From positions 1 through 36,773 of the forward strand of contig CAMIFA010000032.1 of the NCBI GenBank assembly GCA_946221495.1: a stretch of 36,773 nucleotides of DNA, given 5' to 3'. Positions within the stretch are counted from its first letter, which is position 1. Each line of letters opens with the position of its first letter. The stretch comes from an uncultured cyanobacterium (GTDB lineage Bacteria; Cyanobacteriota; Cyanobacteriia; Cyanobacteriales; Chroococcidiopsidaceae). Shown piece after piece: positions 1-7,268 of the stretch. Below the pieces are notes generated by a model. The model was not told the DNA's origin. It worked only from the letters and a program-made list of their open reading frames with translations, and did not search any database. The position numbers and the translations under genes were made by a program.

Positions 1-229
1 TGGAGCCAAAGCAGTTCTACAACAGCTAAGTAGCTCTTAGGGCGGTTGCAGCAACAAGCGATCACAAGGTAGTTTCTTTACTACAGTTGCAACAAGCATT
101 AGGAATGCCCTTAATAGAAGTTTGGCTCTTGTCTACTACTTGGAGAACAGGAGCTATACCAGTGGGAGACTAGCGAGGAGTTTTATCATGAAGCAGGGCA
201 ACTTTGGTTAAGAAAAAGCTAGAAGTTGA
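1..229. other. Left-edge region without an intact gene
   Basis: No complete gene is visible. A plus-strand frame open from base 2 to a TAG at 38-40 could be the last dozen codons of a gene entering from the left (ending in ...LQQLSSS). Another plus-strand frame stays open from about 30 to a TAG at 171-173 and reads like protein (with LLQLQQALGMPLIEVWLL) but has no convincing start or ribosome site. Both may be gene remnants. I do not recognise either. Confidence 0.25.
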
Positions 230-868
230 TTATAAAATGTACCCCCGTTGTGCTAGCGCAGCATATCTTAGTAACTGGGGACGGCTTGTTTTCGCTTGCC
301 TCATCCAGTTATCAATGATTCTGTAAACCCGTTGGTTGGTTCCAGAACTACTCATATGCCCTAACCCATGCAAGGCACTCTCTATACAAGCTGGATTTTT
401 TAGGTAAAGAGCGAATTCAAGGACTTCTAAACTTAAGTTAAAATACTCGCAGTCCCCTTTATTGCCCCAAACATTAATGGGGGTCACCTCCCACAACATA
501 TAGCATATACCATTAATTGCTGAAGCTCCTGGTTCATCTAAGTGGCTTAAAACAGGTCGCGCTCGCTTTTCAAAACAATCAGTGTAGAGAACTTTGATGG
601 CACGAATAGCTGCTGTACGATCTTCAGCAGAAATGCTTGGTTCCTTTAAGGAATCGACGATGCTTGCACTGTCGCTGAGCATTGCATAAAGACCGTTATT
701 AACTTGCTTATCTGAAAAACGGAGAAGCTCAGAACCTGAATTTGCTAACGTTTTATAAACAAACTTAAAAGTTGTATCAGCATCTAAGTTATTTATTTTG
801 GAAGATGAAAAGATTTGATTAAAAGACCTACCAAATACACAATTGAGCCATTTTTCATAAGTTATCAT
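230..868 (-). CDS. Hypothetical protein, 212 aa
   Basis: I do not recognise this family. The protein starts MITYEKWLNCVFGRSF, has no signal peptide and no obvious membrane segment, and looks mostly alpha-helical and cytoplasmic. Near residues 150-175 it has an amphipathic stretch with ALHGLGHM, and it ends in a basic helix (NWMRQAKTSRPQLLRYAALAQRGYIL). HEAT-like helical packing is possible but not demonstrable by eye. The ATG at 868 has only a weak purine-rich stretch (GAGAAAAG) well upstream. It is the last gene on this strand before the window edge and is separated from its neighbour by about 480 bp of non-coding or decayed DNA. The palindrome at 1008-1022 lies about 140 bp upstream of its start and could be its regulatory site. 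Confidence 0.6.
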   Translation of the reverse strand: MITYEKWLNCVFGRSFNQIFSSSKINNLDADTTFKFVYKTLANSGSELLRFSDKQVNNGLYAMLSDSASIVDSLKEPSISAEDRTAAIRAIKVLYTDCFEKRARPVLSHLDEPGASAINGICYMLWEVTPINVWGNKGDCEYFNLSLEVLEFALYLKNPACIESALHGLGHMSSSGTNQRVYRIIDNWMRQAKTSRPQLLRYAALAQRGYIL

Positions 869-1007
869 AATTTTGTGATTCTTTTCTCATGAAAGATATT
901 TTCTCGTAAATTTTTAATATCTTTTAAGATGCAATTACTGTATATATGTTTGTTGCTAATTTCAGATAGATTTTACTGGAGATTGTAATAGCCAACTATC
1001 AATTAGC

Positions 1008-1022
1008 TGATAATACTTATCA
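1008..1022. promoter_or_regulatory. Perfect palindrome TGATAATACTTATCA, possible Fur-like site
   Basis: Two six-base arms (TGATAA / TTATCA) are separated by three bases. The arms resemble the GATAAT/ATTATC halves of a Fur box, and the site lies upstream of the minus-strand gene starting at 868. It could equally be a chance AT-rich palindrome. There is no independent evidence for a promoter here. Confidence 0.3.
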
Positions 1023-1120
1023 TTGTTTGATTGCGAGTGCTATACTATTTTGATTTATATATTTGGAACTTATAAGTATTTCATATTAGCTTTGTAGCAG
1101 ATATTATAAAATCGTGTAAG

Positions 1121-1297
1121 TTACTCTCCTAAATAAACTAGCGTTACAAAATTACAATTTTCGTTCTCATCACAGTTTTTAATAGAAATTGAATCTTTGA
1201 AAAACTGCTGAATATAAAAGTTATCAGCGTAGTATTTTCCCCTTACATAGCTTGATAGAACTTCTCCATCAAGAATATACCCACCCTCTAGGTTTGC
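1121..1297 (-). pseudogene. Orphan C-terminal coding remnant, 58 codons
   Basis: A minus-strand frame, open from just after a TAG at 1298-1300 to a TAA at 1121-1123, reads as plausible protein: GGYILDGEVLSSYVRGKYY near the start, then a segment with two Cys in an Asn/Glu-rich stretch, ending FVTLVYLGE. It has no ATG, GTG or TTG start near its beginning, so as it stands it is not a gene. The upstream boundary coincides with the hairpin at 1283-1306, which may have replaced the original 5' part. The family is not recognised. Confidence 0.35.
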
Positions 1298-1314
1298 CTA
1301 GAGGGTCATTTTTT
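1283..1314 (+). terminator. Rho-independent terminator-like hairpin
   Basis: Arms ACCCTCTAGG (1283-1292) and CCTAGAGGGT (1297-1306) pair perfectly around a four-base TTTG loop and are followed by CATTTTTTG, so the U-tract is on the plus strand. No plus-strand open reading frame precedes it, so it either ends an unannotated RNA or is a stray element. Confidence 0.6.
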
Positions 1315-1347
1315 GCTCTACAGATGCTCCTGTTTTAGTAGTTAGTA

Positions 1348-1735
1348 TCATCCTTCCAGAGCTACCTTGCATCCGCAGATGCCATTCCATTGACCATTTT
1401 GGACAGCCCAAGCACCGTATATGCTAGAGCGAGTACCATTAGAGTTGTTTAGTGTAACTTGAAAGCCATTCGGGAGGTGCTGGTGGTTCGCAAGTGATTT
1501 GACCGTTCCAAGATGACTCTTTGCAAACTCCGCCTACCCAGTCAGCACAGGCTACTGCTCCATTCCAAGATGATTCTACACAGTTGTAGCCACAGGCAAC
1601 TCGACCATTCCAAGATGACTCTTTACACTCTGCTTTGGGAATTTCACGAGCAAAAGTAGTAGAAGAATTTTTAAATATGGCACTTAAGCTGAAAGTTGCT
1701 ATTGCAAAAGATATTATTGGATAAAGTTTTTTCAT
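1348..1735 (-). pseudogene. Small secreted Cys-rich protein with ESSWNG repeats, frameshifted
   Basis: The ATG at 1735 (a GTG lies one codon upstream) opens a protein with a signal peptide (MKKLYPIISFAIATFSLSA...). It is followed by three copies of an (E/K)(S/V)ESSWNG-x-(V/I)-x-C unit of about 18-20 residues, each with Cys before and after. The frame of the ATG ends at 1439 after PPAPPEWLSSYTKQL. A one-base shift at the C-rich stretch near 1470-1480 opens a second frame that runs to a TGA at 1348-1350. That frame reads LPNGFQVTLNNSNG, then GAWAVQNGQWNGICGCKVAL, and so carries a fourth WNG-x-x-C unit. Continuity of motif and composition across the shift argues for one gene of about 130 aa with a frameshift, or a sequencing error. 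No annotated family comes to mind. Paired Cys suggest an exported, disulfide-bonded protein. Confidence 0.6.
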
Positions 1736-1847
1736 CACGTATGATTTTATAAACTAGAAAAAGTTGACAAGCGATTGCCTCCTCTGTGTTTAAATAAGCG
1801 ATTACTTCTGCAATCTTTACTTGTGTGGTTGCTATCCCTTTCTCCCG

Positions 1848-1925
1848 CTTAATATTAATTGCGCGTTAACACAAGTAATCTGAGCGCAACACAGGATAAA
1901 CTGAAAGGACTGGCTATTATCTAGG
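1848..1925 (+). repeat. Dispersed repeat, copy 1 (short)
   Basis: This stretch aligns by eye with copies at about 5093-5220 and 6738-6868, all in the same orientation. Shared blocks are ATTGCG(C/T)GTT, then AAGTAAT(C/T)TGAG, then CAGGATAAACTGA (copy 1) against CAAGATAAAGTGA (copy 3), then CTATCTAG-like sequence. This copy is shorter and more diverged. It overlaps the 3' end of the peptidase gene, whose stop codon (1917-1919) lies inside it. Confidence 0.6.
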
Positions 1926-4082
1926 TAATTTAGGTTGGCGATTTCCAAGTTGCTGGAACAGAAAAGCATAGGTATCTGCTCGTTTTTCATTATGTTGCTG
2001 CTTGGTTGAACCTTGCCCGTGACCTGCGTCGTAGTCAATCCTAAGCAACACAGGTTTACCGCTTGTGGAAGCCGTTTGCAGTTGCGCCGCCATCTTCGCA
2101 GACATCCAAGGCTCTACACGCGGGTCGTTGATACCGTGTGTCAAAAGGGTTGCTGGATACTTCACACCCTTTTCGATTTTGTAATAGCCGTCCATTGCCA
2201 AAAGAGCTTTGAAACCTGATTGGGTTTTAAAAGAGCCAAATTCAGCAATATTTGGTACACCGTTAGCTGTAGTTTCGGCTCGTAAGGCGTTGTTCAATCC
2301 TACATTAATAATCGCCGCGCCAAAAAGTTCGGGACGTTCGGCGATCGCATTACTAATTAAGATTCCGCCTGCACTTGTGCCTTGGATACCCAAGTTCTGG
2401 GGAGAAGTGTATTTTTCCTTAATCAAATACTCAGCACAGGCGATAAAGTCTCTCCAAGTATTTGGCTTGGTTTTCTGAAAACCTGCCTGATGCCACTGTT
2501 CGCCGTACTCTCCGCCGCCGCGAACACCTGTCCAAACGATCGCGCCACCGCGATTGAGCCAGGGTAACGCATAAGGGGCGAAAATAGGTGAAATATTTTC
2601 CACCCCATACGCACCGTAGCCATCCATCAAGACGGGATTTGTGCCATCGCGTTTCAGTCCGCGCTTGTACATGATTACAAGCGGAATCATTGTGCCGTCG
2701 TAAGACTTGGCTTTGGCGTTGACAAATTCGATATCAGACATATTAATAGGAATTGGCGGTACGAGTTTGGTGTCCTTGGCGATGCCGTTATTTGGCTCGT
2801 AGACGAACAAGGCTCTTGATTTCGTCCATGAAACTAGATTAAAAAATATACCTTCCATGTCGGCAGGGTTGAAACCGAAAGATGCCGAGCCTTCATAAGG
2901 CAGTTTGAGCGGTTCTGTTTGCTTGTTTTTGTAATCAACGCGCCAAATTTTTCGATTACCACCATCTAGCGTCTGTACGTAGAGTGCATCTTTTTGAACT
3001 TTAAAATCTTCGACGACTGCTTCGCTTGCTGGAAAAACGGTTTCGGCTTGTTGTAAATTGGGCTTCAACAAACTTGTGCGAATAATTTTGTAACGAGGCG
3101 TGTTTTTGTAAGTTTGCAAATACAGATCTTCACCGTGAATACTAACACCCGAAACTTGATCATCAAAATTAGCAAGCTTTCTCCAGGGAACTGGCGTTTG
3201 CTTGAGGGCATCAAGCGACGTAACATAAAACTCACTATTTGGTGAAACACCTGAATTGACTCTTAAGAAAACATACTTCCAGCTTGGCTCAGTAAGAACA
3301 GACGGAGTCAGCTTTTGATCGAACTTGATGCTAGGATTCACATCAAAGCCGAAAATAGGCTTGTCAGTATCAGGATTTGTACCAAGTTTATGCAGATAAA
3401 TCCGCCTTTTTTGGTAAAGGTCAGTTGCTGGTGCGCCTGCGGGCAGTTTTTGCATTCTCTGGTAGAGAAACGATTTGCCATCGGGCAGCCATGAACCCCC
3501 ACCAAATCGCGTGCGGTCAATTCTTTCTCCTAAATCTCGTCCGGTTTCTACTTCAACAACGCGCAGCTCGCCGTTCTCTGCACCGCCGACAGAAATAATA
3601 TAAGAGACGTATTTACCGTCCCAAGACGTATTCCAAGCACCGAGCGAATAACGCTTACCCATGCTTGAAAGTTTTTCTGGGTCAACAAGCAAGCGTTCCG
3701 TGCCATTCAAGCCTTTGCGTACATAAAGCTTAAAGTCGTTTTCATTCGGAGCGCGGCGGGTGTAAAAATACAAATTGCCACGCCGCCTGACATCATTAAC
3801 GCGCACGCCCACATCGCTCAGATCGTTGAGTTCCTTCAAAATCTCGTCGCGCATTGGCAATTTGTCGAGATAAGTACGAGCGTAATCGGCTTGGGCTTTC
3901 ATCCATTCTTTAATTTCGACCGCTTGCAAATCTTCCATCCAGCGATACGAGTCTGTAATAGTTTGCCCAAAATAAGTGTCTTTAACTTCGCGTACCGGGG
4001 CTTTTGGGAGCAAGTTCTGTGCAAGAGCGTGTGGAGTAACGATGGATAGTAATAACAAGCAAGTAGTGAGCTTTGCTTGCAT
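1917..4082 (-). CDS. Prolyl oligopeptidase (S9A family), exported
   Basis: This serine peptidase cuts short peptides after proline. The start chosen is the ATG at 4082, giving about 721 aa and a clean signal peptide (MQAKLTTCLLLLSIVTPHALA, cleaved before QN). An ATG at 4115 in the same frame would give a longer leader; neither has a good ribosome site. The N-terminal APVREVKDTYFGQTITDSYRWMED pattern is the family signature, followed by a seven-blade propeller and a C-terminal alpha/beta hydrolase domain. The nucleophile is in GTSAGG (Ser near residue 570), the acid in GINDPRVEPW (Asp near 653) and the base in DAGHGQG (His near 688), so the triad is complete. Length matches the family. Bacterial members with signal peptides are periplasmic. 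The last codons and stop overlap dispersed repeat copy 1. It lies in a run of minus-strand exported-protein genes, but intergenic distances suggest separate transcription. Confidence 0.95.
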   Translation of the reverse strand: MQAKLTTCLLLLSIVTPHALAQNLLPKAPVREVKDTYFGQTITDSYRWMEDLQAVEIKEWMKAQADYARTYLDKLPMRDEILKELNDLSDVGVRVNDVRRRGNLYFYTRRAPNENDFKLYVRKGLNGTERLLVDPEKLSSMGKRYSLGAWNTSWDGKYVSYIISVGGAENGELRVVEVETGRDLGERIDRTRFGGGSWLPDGKSFLYQRMQKLPAGAPATDLYQKRRIYLHKLGTNPDTDKPIFGFDVNPSIKFDQKLTPSVLTEPSWKYVFLRVNSGVSPNSEFYVTSLDALKQTPVPWRKLANFDDQVSGVSIHGEDLYLQTYKNTPRYKIIRTSLLKPNLQQAETVFPASEAVVEDFKVQKDALYVQTLDGGNRKIWRVDYKNKQTEPLKLPYEGSASFGFNPADMEGIFFNLVSWTKSRALFVYEPNNGIAKDTKLVPPIPINMSDIEFVNAKAKSYDGTMIPLVIMYKRGLKRDGTNPVLMDGYGAYGVENISPIFAPYALPWLNRGGAIVWTGVRGGGEYGEQWHQAGFQKTKPNTWRDFIACAEYLIKEKYTSPQNLGIQGTSAGGILISNAIAERPELFGAAIINVGLNNALRAETTANGVPNIAEFGSFKTQSGFKALLAMDGYYKIEKGVKYPATLLTHGINDPRVEPWMSAKMAAQLQTASTSGKPVLLRIDYDAGHGQGSTKQQHNEKRADTYAFLFQQLGNRQPKLPR

Positions 4083-4319
4083 GAAGTATCGGGTTGAGTT
4101 TATAGACCAAGCCATAATGTATAAAACAACAGATGAATACGCTTCATAATTTTCCAGTTCTTCTTTACATCGGATTAACAATGTAATAAGTAACAACTTA
4201 AACTTTAGTTAGAGCTTATTTATAAAGTAAATCTTAAACATCAACAAACGGAGACTTAGGGAAAGCAATTTTTCTTTATAAATGACCTCTTAGTTAGACT
4301 CTATTAATTCAAGTAAACC

Positions 4320-4976
4320 TTATTTATCGTAGATTAAATCAATAGCATTACCTGTTGCTTGAAAACGATTAGTAGTACCAGAATTTAGTTGGTAGCTTAC
4401 TTCTTGATCACCATTTATAAAACTGGAATCAAAAGATATATTAAATCCTCCATTGCGATGAATAAGCTGATTATTTGGGTTAAGGCTATAATCTTGACCA
4501 TCCATGTTATACCTAATTGTTCTATTAGTATCATTAACAATAACAACAAAGTTTGAATTGTCGCTACTTCCACTTCCAGCTTCTCTTGCACAAAATTCCT
4601 CCGCACGTCTCATTGCCTGATCGCTGTTTGCAGATGTACGCCTATAGTAGTATTGGTGTGCCTCTTCTAAACAAGATGGAGACAAGCTACGTGAACAAGC
4701 TTCTTCGGCTAAGGCCACAGCTTCATCGCTATTAGCAGAAGTTTTCCTGTAATATAACTCTCTTGCTTCTTCAACGCAGGAGAATCTTGAAGTTGATTGA
4801 GCAATAACAAAAAAATTAGATTTTTGAGCATAAACGGAATTATCAACAATAATGCTGTCTGAATTAGTAGCTTGTAAGGTATATAGTCTATTTTTTGCAA
4901 CAGCATGAACTGAATTTAAAGCTAAGACTCCAGCAGAAAAACAGCAGTAAAATGTAAGCTTACACAAAAGTCTCAT
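4320..4976 (-). CDS. Secreted protein with duplicated Cys-SANSD motif, 218 aa
   Basis: Family not recognised. The ATG at 4976 is preceded by a good ribosome site (AGAGGA about 6 bases upstream). A signal peptide covers roughly residues 1-26 (RLLCKLTFYCCFSAGVLALNSVHA). The centre has two tandem copies of about 35 residues, each of the form SC(V/L)EEA-x-x-YYYR(K/R)TSANSD(E/Q)A...AEE-x-C, so each helix pair is bracketed by two Cys. The short helical repeats recall Sel1/TPR-like units, but the resemblance is not firm. After a GSGSSDNS linker, a C-terminal domain (about 143-218) looks all-beta and Asn/Ser-rich (NFVVIVNDTNRTIRYNMDG...). The likely location is periplasm or outside the cell. A terminal TAA directly at 4320 closes the frame. 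Upstream lies repeat copy 2. Confidence 0.75.
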   Translation of the reverse strand: MRLLCKLTFYCCFSAGVLALNSVHAVAKNRLYTLQATNSDSIIVDNSVYAQKSNFFVIAQSTSRFSCVEEARELYYRKTSANSDEAVALAEEACSRSLSPSCLEEAHQYYYRRTSANSDQAMRRAEEFCAREAGSGSSDNSNFVVIVNDTNRTIRYNMDGQDYSLNPNNQLIHRNGGFNISFDSSFINGDQEVSYQLNSGTTNRFQATGNAIDLIYDK

Positions 4977-5092
4977 AATTTTCCTCTACTTAAATTATAT
5001 GGTGAATTTTTTTTCAAGAAAAAGTTTGATATACCTAAGCTAGTTATTAGCGTTTTAACTTGGCTATAAGGCTAATTTTTCTCTTAATTAAC

Positions 5093-5220
5093 TATTTTTA
5101 GTCTTTCTTATTGTTTCAGATAGAGGAATTAGCGCAAATAAAATTGCGCGTTTACGCAAGCTATTTGAGCAAAATACAAGATATAGTGAAAAGGGCTTCC
5201 TATGTGTCTGGAGTGATCGC
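5093..5220 (+). repeat. Dispersed repeat, copy 2
   Basis: This copy begins with TAGTCTTTCTTA, continues GATAGAGGAATTAGCG(C), AAATAAAATTGCG, and ends in GTGAAAAGGGCTTCC...TGATCGC. It matches copy 3 over essentially the whole length with roughly one mismatch in five to six bases. It lies upstream of the minus-strand gene starting at 4976. The plus-strand reading frame across it is repeat-derived and not a credible gene. Confidence 0.7.
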
Positions 5221-5595
5221 GCTCTTAGCACCGCAATCATGTGATGTATCTCTGCTACTTGTGGCGATCGCTCCTGTGGAGAAATTGGATTTCAAAAGCG
5301 TCAACCCAACCTACCGGATATACAGGATTGGCGATCGCTTTCTTGGATTGGTAAATTCAGAGCGATCGCTTTGATAATTTGAAGTACAATTGCTGCAATT
5401 ACACAAGGAGCGATCGCAGCATCATAATGAGCGGTAAGCAGAAATAGATATGAGTTTCTCTGACATCAATCCAACTTAAAGAGTTAGGTATCGCAATCAA
5501 AAACCTTCAGTTTCTAACTATGGAGTTTTCAAAAGGGATTGCACTAAGTACCAACCTAGCCAGCTATAGTTATTGAACTGTTATAAGTTGAAAAT
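5221..5595. other. Intergenic region with clustered HIP1 octamers
   Basis: No gene is visible. Four exact GCGATCGC octamers occur at 5264-5271, 5331-5338, 5362-5369 and 5410-5417, that is four within 154 bases, plus near matches around 5214. The rest, to the stop of the gene at 5596, has no recognisable feature. Confidence 0.7.
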
Positions 5596-6687
5596 TTAAT
5601 TGCTGAAGCATACTTCAAGAGATCCTCCATTATCACCTAGTGCATTATCAGCATCATTAATTCTCATATTAACAGCGCTAAAGGAATTACTAAGAGATAC
5701 AGGACTTTGAATCCACAATGTCCCTTGTCCACCTCCCATTAACAATGCACCAAAAGGAAATTGCTGGTCAAATTTGTATTGGTTATAAGGTGCAAGAGCC
5801 TCAGCATCCGCTCCACTATGTCCTGAAGAACTGACTGGAGAATAACTACGAGAATCAACACTCCAACCTCCACTAATACTTGCTATTTTAGTAAAACTAC
5901 CAGGTAGATTAAAATGTTGCCAGCCACTTCTTGAATCAACAGAAACACAGGCAGAACTGGATGTAGGTTGTTGAGGTTGCTGTTGTTGTTGCCTAATAGC
6001 TTGTGCTTCTTGCTCAAACCGAAGAAGAGCAGCATCTATTCTCCTAATAACGGCATCATTTGCCGCACTTATGGTAGCAGGAGTTCCTACGTATTCAAGT
6101 TGAAATCGTACTGTACCTTCGTATTTACCTCCTTGGTTATCGGCACAAGTACCAAGAACAACTCTAGTATATCGCCCCCTCACAGTGACAGACGCATTAA
6201 CCCTGTCTACATTGCTGTAACTATCTTCTAGGAGTGTCAATCTAGAACTATTCTCTTGTAAAGCCTTCTCAATTGTTTCAGTCTCCCCACCAACACGAAT
6301 AGACCATTGAGCATATGATTCAGCCCTACTCTTTCTATCCGATAAAGCTTTGTTGTAATCACTAATCACTCGACGAATTTGAGTAACTGCTCCTCCCCTA
6401 ACAAGATCAACGTTAAGATTTCCTCCTTCTCCAAACCTAGAGTGAACAGTCTCCCGATAATCCATAAGCCTATATCCTGTTGGAGGGCTATAGCTAAAAC
6501 GACCTGTGTTCTCTCCAGGATAACCAGACCTAGCACGTATGTCTCTATCCTGATAGCACCTATAACCAATTCGAGGGGTTGCTGGACAGTTATTACTCTG
6601 AGCAACTACCTGATTTTGCAGAGAAATTACTCCTCCTGTAGCAGCTATGAAAGCAAGTGCTCCTGAAGCAACAATACTCAATTTCAT
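5596..6687 (-). CDS. Secreted protein with C-terminal PA-IL-like (lectin) domain
   Basis: The ATG at 6687 has a ribosome site (TGAGG, about 7 bases upstream). A signal peptide covers about residues 1-29 (MKLSIVASGALAFIAATGG...QVVAQ). Residues 30-240 form an unrecognised region, with paired Cys near its start (CPATPRIGYRCYQ) and a helical, Gln-rich end (RFEQEAQAIRQQQQQPQQP). Residues 245-363 read as a compact beta domain: GWQHFNLPGSFTKIASISGGW, then APYNQYKFDQQFPFGALLMG, then NMRINDADNALGDNGGSLEV near the end. The pattern 'PFGALxG ... INDxDxxxxDNxGSxxV' is that of the PA-IL (LecA) galactose-binding family, where the INDND/DN residues bind Ca2+ and sugar. Assignment is by motif only. If right, this is an exported carbohydrate-binding protein. 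Repeat copy 3 lies directly upstream. Confidence 0.75.
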   Translation of the reverse strand: MKLSIVASGALAFIAATGGVISLQNQVVAQSNNCPATPRIGYRCYQDRDIRARSGYPGENTGRFSYSPPTGYRLMDYRETVHSRFGEGGNLNVDLVRGGAVTQIRRVISDYNKALSDRKSRAESYAQWSIRVGGETETIEKALQENSSRLTLLEDSYSNVDRVNASVTVRGRYTRVVLGTCADNQGGKYEGTVRFQLEYVGTPATISAANDAVIRRIDAALLRFEQEAQAIRQQQQQPQQPTSSSACVSVDSRSGWQHFNLPGSFTKIASISGGWSVDSRSYSPVSSSGHSGADAEALAPYNQYKFDQQFPFGALLMGGGQGTLWIQSPVSLSNSFSAVNMRINDADNALGDNGGSLEVCFSN

Positions 6688-6737
6688 ATAGCAACCTCAT
6701 TGTGATTTGTGTATGCAAGTAATTAATTTTTGTTATT

Positions 6738-6868
6738 TCTATTCTTAGTCTTTCTTACTACTTGAGGTAGAGGAATTAGCGTAAATAAAATTGCGTGTTC
6801 GCGTAAGTAATTTGAGGGCAGCGCAAGATAAAGTGAGAAGGGCTTGCCATCTATCTAGAGCGATCGCA
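6738..6868 (+). repeat. Dispersed repeat, copy 3
   Basis: It begins TTAGTCTTTCTTAC, continues GGTAGAGGAATTAGCG, TAAATAAAATTGCG, GTAAGTAATTTGAG and GATAAAGTGAGAAGGGCTTG, and ends at a HIP1 octamer. It matches copy 2 nearly end to end. It lies between two divergent genes: upstream of the minus-strand gene starting at 6687 and just before the plus-strand frame starting at 6870. Confidence 0.7.
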
Positions 6869-6869
6869 G

Positions 6870-7268
6870 ATGTACCTATTTTGCTATCTAAAAAGGGTGC
6901 GATTCCTAAGTATTTTTGCTTTCCACACGCTTTGCCAAATGCTCTTATTATTTGGTATATTCAGCCTTCCAGCCAGTGCTAACCAAATTTGGGAGGGCGT
7001 TGGACGAATTATTAATGGAATGGGAGAAGGAGGTTCTGTCGATTTACGTTTAGAAGTTGACGGCGAAATTGTGCGATCGCTTTGGGGACCACCACTTTAT
7101 GGAAAAATACAGACAAGCCCTAATCTAAGCGGCACAATCCAGACCAAAAGCGGTACTTGGCAAATCGAGCAATGTGGCGAAGAACTGTGTATCAATTTAC
7201 AGCAGTACAACCCCAAGCAAGCAGTCTTCTACCGCCTGCAACCGAAACATTTATGGCGAAAATATTAA
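6870..7268 (+). CDS. Small exported protein coupled to the sensor kinase
   Basis: Family not recognised. From the ATG at 6870 the protein has a basic n-region (LKRVRF) and a long hydrophobic stretch ending FSLPASA before NQIWEG, so it is likely exported. Other possible starts are an in-frame GTG in the KRVR stretch and the ATG at 6939; ribosome sites are poor for all. The mature part (about 95 aa) is beta-rich with DLRLEVDGEIVRSLWGPP and a Cys pair in EQCGEELCINLQQY, and it ends in a basic tail (LQPKHLWRKY). The last codons overlap the start of the kinase gene by 16 bases (7253-7268), the usual sign of translational coupling. A reasonable inference is a periplasmic partner for the CHASE2 sensor domain, but nothing in the sequence proves binding. 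Confidence 0.65.
   Translation: MYLFCYLKRVRFLSIFAFHTLCQMLLLFGIFSLPASANQIWEGVGRIINGMGEGGSVDLRLEVDGEIVRSLWGPPLYGKIQTSPNLSGTIQTKSGTWQIEQCGEELCINLQQYNPKQAVFYRLQPKHLWRKY

Noticed and set aside
1832..2038. Minus-strand frame of 68 codons
   Set aside because: It overlaps the end of the peptidase gene and repeat copy 1; no start signal.
5111..5374. Plus-strand reading frame of 87 codons
   Set aside because: It lies across dispersed repeat copy 2 and HIP1 clusters, has no ribosome site, and its translation follows the repeat sequence.
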